DNA of 64,000 bases, from assembly GCA_014338405.1 (NCBI GenBank), contig JTDE01000986.1:27660-91659 (forward strand), given 5' to 3'. Source of the DNA: Paragonimus skrjabini miyazakii (lineage: Eukaryota; Platyhelminthes; Trematoda; Plagiorchiida; Troglotrematidae). Made by a program: the position numbers and the translations under genes. The notes under the pieces were generated by a model. It did not search any database, had not been told where the DNA came from, and saw only the letters and a program-made list of their open reading frames with translations. Shown here piece after piece: positions 47,901-57,400 of the stretch (its first letter is position 1; every line of letters starts with the position of its first letter).

Positions 47901-50900
47901 CGTGAACTTGGCCTGCAGCGACCTATTTTGCTCGTGAGTTATTAGAGTTGACTTTCAATTTTTTAAAACTGCACCATTTGTTTCTCTTTTTTTGGGTTAC
48001 TCAGTCTTTGACTGTTTATCCATCTTAACAGTTAGAATATGCCAATGATAACAATGCATTCTGTTTGTTACCTTTGGATACCGTCTACTCTGGACTCAAG
48101 GCTGACGCGTCAGGACGAAATAGCGTCCCTGATAATGAGACAACCGTCAAAAGACAACAACCATCATTGACAGGTTCCCTGTGTAAATATGTCTTAGATT
48201 TTCAGGGAATTTAGAACAGTCAAGCATAAATCAGTAACTGTGTCCGAGCCAGTCTCAGTCGAAGAGTCACATTGGAAATAGGTTGATACATGGTGTCACG
48301 AAAAGTGGTGATCACAGTCGAATGAACAACAGGGTCCACGTCACAGCTGCACAGTATGGAAGACTGACTGAATGACGTCATTATGAGGGTCGGTCCTATA
48401 CTTCACAGCCTTGTCCGTACGGGCAAATTGGCTTCGGTAATCATCCAGTGCCACAGCAGCGTCGTGACGAACCGCTACGATGTCGGGTCTGATAAACAGA
48501 TTCGCCGTTGGTACTCGTAGCTTCTTGAAGACTGTGTAGCTCAGATTGCCTAGCCTTTTTGTCAGGTTCTTGACCACGCGGTTGTGCCGAGCACAACGCA
48601 CATCAATTGCAGCATACGAACGAGGGTTTCTAGTTGACCACAGTTGCCACGGCAGAGAACCGGATGGTCACTTCAGCCACTTCGAGGATTCCGGGCCCCA
48701 GTCCGAAGAAGACTTCGTCGGAGCTCCGTGGTACGAATTAGGGTCCTGGGGGAAAATGCGGTGTGGATTCAACACCCAGTGATTAGAGAGTGAAGAACGT
48801 GACACTTCCTGAAGGCCACGGCCGTCTAGCGGTTGATATGGTTTGTCCATCCACGACGCGTTTGCTTCCTCCTTGTGCGTAATCATTACACCCTGAACGC
48901 GTACCGGGACGTTCAGTCCCATCAATATAGTGATAAACGAACCATCTTTGACCACCTTCTGCCGTACTGGACATTAACTGGAGAGCAGGTCCTTCACTCG
49001 AGATTTGCGCGAGATGGGAATAGTGGTGGACAAACTTGGGATGCCCAGACCGCCCAAACGAATTGGGGTGTAGATATAACTGATTGTTGTGTCCTTAGGA
49101 AGGCAGAGCCACTGCCGAATAAGCTGGTTAACTGTACAGCCCATAGCTTTGAGCGTGTTACGGTGGATTCGATCCAATACGAATGAGTAGTTCATCTTCA
49201 GGACCAGATGTTTCAGGAGTTCTACCCGTTTATGTGGTTTCAAGGGCGCTTTGGTGGTTTCTTCCAGCATCGTACGAAATTGCAGACAGTGATTAGTAAG
49301 TGCTTTACCCTTCCACATGAACGGGATACCCAGATAGGTCATTGTGTCAGAGGCGCTTAGTGAGTGGATAATGTCCAGACCGAAGTGAATTGACTCATCA
49401 GAGATAGTAGTTGCGTTGTGTTTATGGTCGCCACAGATAACCATTGGCTTAGTCTTATGCGTGTTGATCTTCATTCCGGATAGTTCCAGGGCACTAGCTG
49501 CAGCTTCAGGCTTCTTGGAGAAGTGCATCGGATTCTTAGCCAGGAGCATCAGATCCTTGGCGTAGGCGAAATCGCTGACCAGCGTATCGTGAAACTGGTA
49601 GCCAAGCTCCGGTTGAGATAGAGCCAGCACCTCATCCATTGCCATGATAAATAGAAGCGGGGACAGTACATCACCCTGGCGAACACCACACTGAGACAGG
49701 AGAACAGGGTCTTTGTGCGTGGCGGAAGCATTCCGATAGGGATCGGCAATGTAATACGTTAGAGTTGGAGGAGCACCGAGTGCTTGGGCCGATCGGATAA
49801 CCGAATTCGGTGGAATAGAATCAAACGCTTGGGACACGGTAAAAACCGCACACAAATTTGAAGACGTGGTGCATGAGTTCCGTGGCAGCGCATGAAGCAG
49901 TGAGGTCGCGTCGAGGCAACCGTCACAGTGTATGAATGCAAACTGGAAGGCGGGCAGTTGCAAGCGCGAATTCCAACGATCGGCCAATATCTTGTGGAAA
50001 CAACATATCAACGTTGTAGATACGGCGATAGGTCTGAGCTCGGTGTGAGATGAATGATGGTTCACTTTGGGTACAAGCATGATGTGAGAACGGCATAAGT
50101 GGGTTGGACAACCTTGGGCTAGCAGGAAAAGGTTAAAGTATCTGGCCGAGGCATCGGCTTTCATACGCTTCAAGTGTTTGGGCAACAATTCATCCAAGCC
50201 TGGAGCGATGTTTCCTATGTTCTTCAAGGTGCATGATACTTCTCCAGTGATCGGACCGACCAGCGACCAGTCCGGAGACTGAATCTTGCAAGATGGTCGC
50301 TCATCAACTTGCGGATGGACCAATAGTATCTCGGACCAGTATTCGTTGAAATCATCCGAGAGGCCCCGGTTCATCCTGTAGGCAGTTCTCCAGTTTCCAG
50401 AAAAAACTGAAAACGCAACACCTTTCTTTCGCCAGTTATACAGCGTTTTGATCGCTGCATAGTTAGCTTTCCACGTCTGCTTCCCGGTCGCGTGGGTTCC
50501 CACGTTAACACAGGTGTACGGAAAAGCTTGTGAGGCGTGAATATTCAGCTGCGACCTTAGCTTGCACCACTGTGAAAATGCTTGGCTGAAAACTGCGGGC
50601 AACTGCTAGTAATTCATCATTGCATATGAAAGCCTCGCTATTGGACTCCATTTGAGTAATCGCTGTTTGGATCAAACAGATAAATCACTCGGAGTGACCT
50701 GCAGCTTGGAACCCAATATCCGATGTCATGTTAGTCTGTCAAACGGCTGTTGGATCGGCAACGGGGACCCTATTCCCTCGCCAATCCAGCACATACAGAC
50801 GCGTCCGAATGCTCTCCAAAGTACGACCTGGCAAATGTGACAGGAGCTGATGATGAAGTTCGCGTCGAGTGGGGCACGACGGAACCAGTGCATCTACACG

Positions 50901-51393
50901 TCTGACAAAAGAAGCCGATTTTTGCTGAGATCAGCTGGATCCGGCGGCTTTCATGAACATGAGTTTCTCATGGTTACGTTCGACGAGAAGTACATGTCTT
51001 CTGTGTTGACTGAGACCGATTTTGGTGTGGAAGCTGCGGTCACAGTTAGCACAGTCAAATATTGTGACTGACTGGGTGTCCACTTCCTGCTCTGGGCCAT
51101 TCCTGCGCCGATGCATACGAGTATACGCTGACAAACCAGTATTCGATTTGCAAATCTGGCAATACTCTAAACAGATGTGCTCCGCTCACCTGTACTGTAT
51201 ACTGGTGGATGTTTGCACGGAGGTTCTGGCAGTAATTTTATTGTTTTCATTGAATGTAACCAGTACGATTAAAACCAGATAGATTGGTTGGTCCTATCTG
51301 GATTTACTGTGAACGCTTAGCCAGTCAATTTTTGCACCAAGACTGCTCAGGCGGCACCACAAGGAGGTGGTTCAGTGCACCGACTACTACTGC

Positions 51394-51434
<41 letters not shown>

Positions 51435-54400
51435 GCTTTACGTATCTTTGTATACCCTTGTTTTCCCTCTCATTTGTTTCCGCTATTATGACACTTGAGC
51501 CCCATCACACGATAATATTCGGCTTGTTGTCATTAAAATTGAGCTTGGTTTTGAGTTCTTACCCAGTAGACTTCATTTATTCCCTTTCTATGCAACGTAA
51601 CATCCTTCGTGATAAGAAACAATTGAATAACTTTTTTGCCTAACGTTTGTTCTAATTCTCGTTGTGCACTGTGCTCCCTGGTTTGATTGGTCCATTCTTT
51701 TATCCAGTCAGAATAGGTTCGCTTATGTCTCCTCGATCAACTTGTGAACTACCGAAGGGTTCCTAATATTGTCTTGATTCTACAGCGATACTTTGTCAGT
51801 TTGTCAGTTCAGTTGCTGATGTATGTTACGAATGTATTTTGTCATCCTCACGTCGTAATAAGACTGATGAGTATCTGCGGTTGACCTGACATGATCGAAC
51901 TTGCTAAAAGCGACCAGCGTGAATAATTTGATGGGTGACAATGCCCCCTTTCAAATCGATGTTCCACTACTGGTACCTTCCTTGTTTGAGCTGATCAGGT
52001 CAAAGTAGTCTGAACCTTCGTGTTACGAGCCAACCCATGCGTTTCTACCTACCTATCGAAAAGGAGGAAGAAATCTGCTTCATTACTGTTATGAACCGCG
52101 TGGGTTGACAATTGATGGAAAAGTGCTAACGCCCGGCGTTTACTATACCCCGGCTCAGCTACGACGGTTGCACTAACGAGTCACAGTATCACGGTCTATA
52201 CGACGACGCACGAACCACCGCAAATGAAGAAGACGGGAAGACAGAGAACCCTCAGCCAAGGGTGTATTTGGTCGCAAGCAAACGAGTTCGAAATACGCTG
52301 GAAAACTCCACCGTATTTATAATGTTCAACCGGAGGCTCGTGCAATGAGGAGGCTCGTACAGTAATGGAGGCTCATACAGTAACGGGGGCTCATACAGTA
52401 ATGGAATAGAAAACAAAATTTTTGGGTTAATTGTGGCATTATCCCAACAATTACCGGTCTTTTTACTACCATTTCGGGTGTTCTGGTATCACTGTTGTAA
52501 CCACTGCTTCGTTGCTATCTAAGATAAGTTGTTTTTTTATCCAGACCCATTGGATTCTGACAAGTCATACACCTACCAATAATGTTATGTACAAATCAGG
52601 CATCACTCACAAACAACTTTTGCGTTCAACTAACCCTTTAAGTAGAACATCAATCGAAACGTTTTTCCATCTTTGGATGCTGACATTAAACTTGGATTAT
52701 GTTTAACTTGTACCACTCAAGAAACTGGTCATCATCAGTGACTCGTCTTGATTCAGTTGGCGAAAGATTGTCTATCGTTTCATTGTTCTATGGTCAACTG
52801 CTAGCCAATATCGCTGACCACAAATCTTATATTAATTCCGAATTAAAGTGATCATTCCGTTTTCGTCCGTTAACGTTTTAATTTCACTTCCAATTTAGCC
52901 TGCTCTCACTAATCTCGTATCTCCATTTTGTCAATATTTATAGAGCGTGCTGTCTGTGGATCAGTGTCTGATGGAAGTTAAACAAATGATTATCTCCTTG
53001 CCCGAATATACCGATGGGTGTCTGAAGATTGGCACAAATTTGTTGAACGAATTCATCGGCGCCATGTGGCGTATTTACCGAAGTAAGTTTTACTGGTGTC
53101 AAAATATCTACTACCCCTGTGCACCCTAGTGTTCGGTCATGCTAGCTGTTGTTGTCTAGCTTAATCAGCATATTCCCTTTCGCCTCATTTATTCCTTATA
53201 GACTTAGCTGATAGGCTAGTGGCAATTAGTAGTTACGTTTCCAGTTCATTCCCGCTCCACAATCAATTTCTAGTTCCATGATTTATTGGGATTCTGTGCT
53301 ATGCCCATTTACTGTGTTGTTGATTTAGATGTGTCTGCATAGGCATTTCACGGCAGTTTTCTCTCCGGGGGAGTAATTCTGGTAGTATTTGTGGAAACCT
53401 TACAATTCAAAGTTTTGTGTAGTGGTGCTGTTTGGGTCTGAATCATACTCTACCGTGTGGACTTGTTTTTTTTCAGTCAACGAACTTTTTCTTTTTTCTC
53501 TCATTTCTATTTTAATGCTTTTGATTTGTAAAAGTCAACACTGAATTATTTTTGCGGTCTTTCCGGTACACCGATTGGTGACAGCCAGCCCACGCTGTCT
53601 TTTACCTTTGAACGGCAGGTGTACTTTGGACACTTACAGGAGAGGCTAAGATGTTGACACAAAGGCTTGGTTATCGTAATCCGACTCCTAATGTTGATGG
53701 GCTGTAAAGCGGTTTTACGAACTTTTTTGAGAGTTCGGTTAGCGAGTTTCATTTTGAGGATTTTCCGAGCGTACAATTCACACCTTGTTTTTGACATACG
53801 AAGCCATCTTTCCTATTGAACTGACAGACGTGGATGACGCTGAATGACTTCAACTGCTGTAGTGCAGATTTGGGCCGGCAAAGCATATCGCCAAAAAAAT
53901 CCGGATAAAACCGTCAAGTGTCTATGCTCTTTAGCGAATAATTACTACTGTTCGTGTTACGACCCCACCTGATAGAGAAAGGCAAGAACAAACGCAAAGA
54001 CCACGAGCAGTACCTCTATCACAAACGAACGTAACGATATAGCAAAACTGCACGTAAATTAGAGCGCAAGTGTCGAAATCCAACTGTTGCAACGTAGAAC
54101 TCTCCAACAAGTAAGGAAAAAGACGGCCTTCAAACGAGCTTTATTGATTGCTCAGTCCGAAGGTTTTGGGTTGCCATGAGCCTAGGCCACCGAACGGACC
54201 AATCAGAGACGAGCGCAACTTTTCGGGTGTTCGAGAATTCTGGCGGCGTTCGAATTCCCCGAAAATAAACAAATCCATTTTCCTTGCAAATAATGCGAAT
54301 TTTTGGGAAAAAGTGTCTTCCCTCAACAGTTCGGTGTAAGGTGCCGGTGTTTCAAATCGGTCAACATGGAAACCGATAACTTCGCGATTTGTGCTCGAAT

Positions 54401-57400
54401 TGTCAATCGTCAATGTGAACGATTCGAGCTGTACCCCATGACGGACGATCAGTTCGGTTATTTGATTTCCGTATGTGGTCTACATTCTACCACTAATACC
54501 GATATACAGATCGTCATCTTCTGCAGGATTGAAGTGACTAGTGATACTAATCTTCACAGTATGACAGCTGAGTGTCAAAGATTGTTCAGCCTTAAGCACG
54601 ACGGTGGCGTGATCGAACATTTCTGGGATGGATCATCGGCGCACGTGTAGAAAACTCAATTTCTGGAGAATCAACCCAGGTCGCCTTAGAAGTTCCCCAC
54701 ATCTTATTGGCGATGCTGTGACTGGTATTCTGTGTGGCTGTGCCCATGCGAGTAGGTCATGTGCTAACTATGCGACAAACCGGAATGCAAAGATCATAAG
54801 CGCCGCACAATCAGTCCACGACTGTCAACTTGTCATCCAAAGTTCGAAGGCCTTCCAATCCGGAGGCGTACTGCAGCTTCAAATTCAACCTCCGCTACCC
54901 TCAAACCCGGTATTTTGGAGCAAAGGAAAGACTATTGCATCCTTTGATAATTTCCAGATCTGCTTTCAGCTATACATAATTGGAGGACAATTGGCGCATC
55001 CAAGTGCATTGAAACATTCGCAAACGAATTCATCCGACTCTACCTTGAAATTCAGGAATGAGTTATTTACTAATGTTTTCTTGAAGAAACATCCAATCTA
55101 ACCAGCGCCCCTAGAAATCAGTCTGTTCGGTTTATAACGGTTTCCTAGATCCCGGCGAGTGACGTTTTCAGTGCTGCTGACAATCAGCCATCGATGGCTC
55201 AACAAACTGTGGCAAGGTCACTGATTTCTTTTGTAACAAATACACTCCACTGCGTCCTAGGGTTGCTTAGGCTCCAGGCACATGGTTCACTCAAAGCGAT
55301 TGAATGCATGGTTCGCACTACCCATCGTGGGCAAGGAGTTAGACCGATTACTGCAATCTGGAGTTTTTACTCAGTTGATTATTCGGCATGGACCACGCCG
55401 ATTTTATGGTCCGGAAATCTGACAGTACTTATTTTTTTCCACGCCGACCTCTCCACGGGTTTCAACGGTGTACTAAATGCTCATCAATGTTCATTGCCGA
55501 TCCCAAACGGCCTGGTTGTAAAGATGAATGGCGACTTGTGTACTGCAATACCGCTTGTCACCGACACATATTTACAAGTGAACGTTATCGAAAGCTTCAC
55601 AGAACTTCTGACCAATCGACGGGTAGTCTCAGCACATCCTGAACACGGTGTCAACCGACACTTCAGAGATGGTGGTATTTTTAGATATCATCATCGTGAC
55701 GGGTTTGGGTGCTCATAGGCTAACGACGGGGCTGAATATAATCTTCAGGATTATGACTTCCGCACCCATCAAGTCAAGTGTGTTTTTGTGCATCACCAAG
55801 TATTAGGGGTTCATCATCAGTAGGACCCTGACTCCAATAGCATTAGCGATCATCGACATTATGCTACCGTCGAGTATTGTTTACAATCCCCGGTCATCCT
55901 TAGATCATGCCAGTCACTACTGTGCATTTTTGCTAGCCGTGCACTGAGTCTTTCAACTTGTGAACAAACTCCTCATTTAAAGGTAGACCCAGTCTTGTTC
56001 CCCAGAGTAAAACCGGGCTTTTGAAGAAATCAAGACAATGCCCAAATCAACCATAATGCTGACGCTCTACTGCGTCAAACTGGGTGTCGTCGTCACAACG
56101 GATCTTTTACCTAGTGGGGTTGACGCGGTAATTTCCCGCCTGTTTTTGTTGTATCCCGGGAAACTTGCGCACTTAACCTGATCTCCAGTTTCAGCCAAGA
56201 GGAGCCATGCTCAAACGGAAGGGGACACGTTAGCCGTCGTATTCGCTGTTAAGACGTTTTATAAGATGTTGTTCAGCTATCTTTCCACGCTTCTTATGGA
56301 TCATGAACCACTACCATCTGTCTGTAACGTTCGCCGGGCAGCCCGACGCATTTTTACATCACTGATTTCCACTTTTACGAATTCGGAGATTCTATCATCG
56401 CGAGCAACACCGTCGTACCAAAATTTAACCACGCGATGTACGAGTTAATATTTGGCATGCAGTTCTAGGTGAGCCACACAACTCAGTGAAGTCAACAAGC
56501 TGTTTGAACTGTAGACGCATGAATCAGAAGCTATTCCGTAATATTCTGTTGGATGCGTTCTGTATTCCGAGGAAACTCGATGACCCAGTCTCCGTGCCAA
56601 CAGTTGAATCTCAATCACGTTCTCTGTCTGTAACCTTTTAAGCCATCCGTATGTGAACAACAACTGTTCCTTTCAAAACCTACCTCATACTTCAAACATA
56701 CGGAAACCGTGTTAAGGTCCGCGGATTTCAAATCTGAAGTCAGAATTAGAATAAAATGTTTCTACACTGTGTTGGTTGGATATCGGTCAATCAGTCAGAA
56801 AATTATGGAGGTCTTTTCGAATGTAGTTGACCTTTCATTTTCACCCACAGTTACATTTTCTCCGTACTGCTAGACCCTTGTGTAACAATTTCAAACGTGA
56901 ATGAATTCGTTTTTCGTGCTTTTTTTTTTAGGTTTTCGGCTGTTAATTTCAGAAATTAAAAGTCAAAGCTTTTAAATTATCGTTATAATTTTGCGGATTC
57001 ACAAGAGAACTTTGAAACGTCAGTAGTCTTTAGTTACGTACTCGAGACATGACGAAAACCCAACACTCGAATTCTTCACTTAACAGGTTGCTCGTCTGTT
57101 TTTGTCCACGAAAACGTTGACGCTTTGCTCTCGTCATACCCATCTATGTGCTCGATCGATCTTAGAGTACCAACTTTGTCTCATTCGGTGGTTTTTTGTT
57201 GGACTACACACCGAAAGTATGTGCTCAAGCTCCAGAATGCTTGGTTTAATGCAACACGACGATTGTCGGAAGCGTACAGTTTGGAGCTTAACATGCTGAT
57301 TGTCTGCTAGTGTTGTATAACATGCACCCTCATTTCTGGTTAGTATAGCACGACTAGTACGCGCGGGAACTAAAAGGCAGCCCTGAACACCAGGAAGACG

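Noticed and set aside
53546..53797. Basic, cysteine-containing minus-strand frame (83 codons)
   Set aside because: No finger spacing or transposon motif fits; possibly repeat-derived, but unsupported as a gene.
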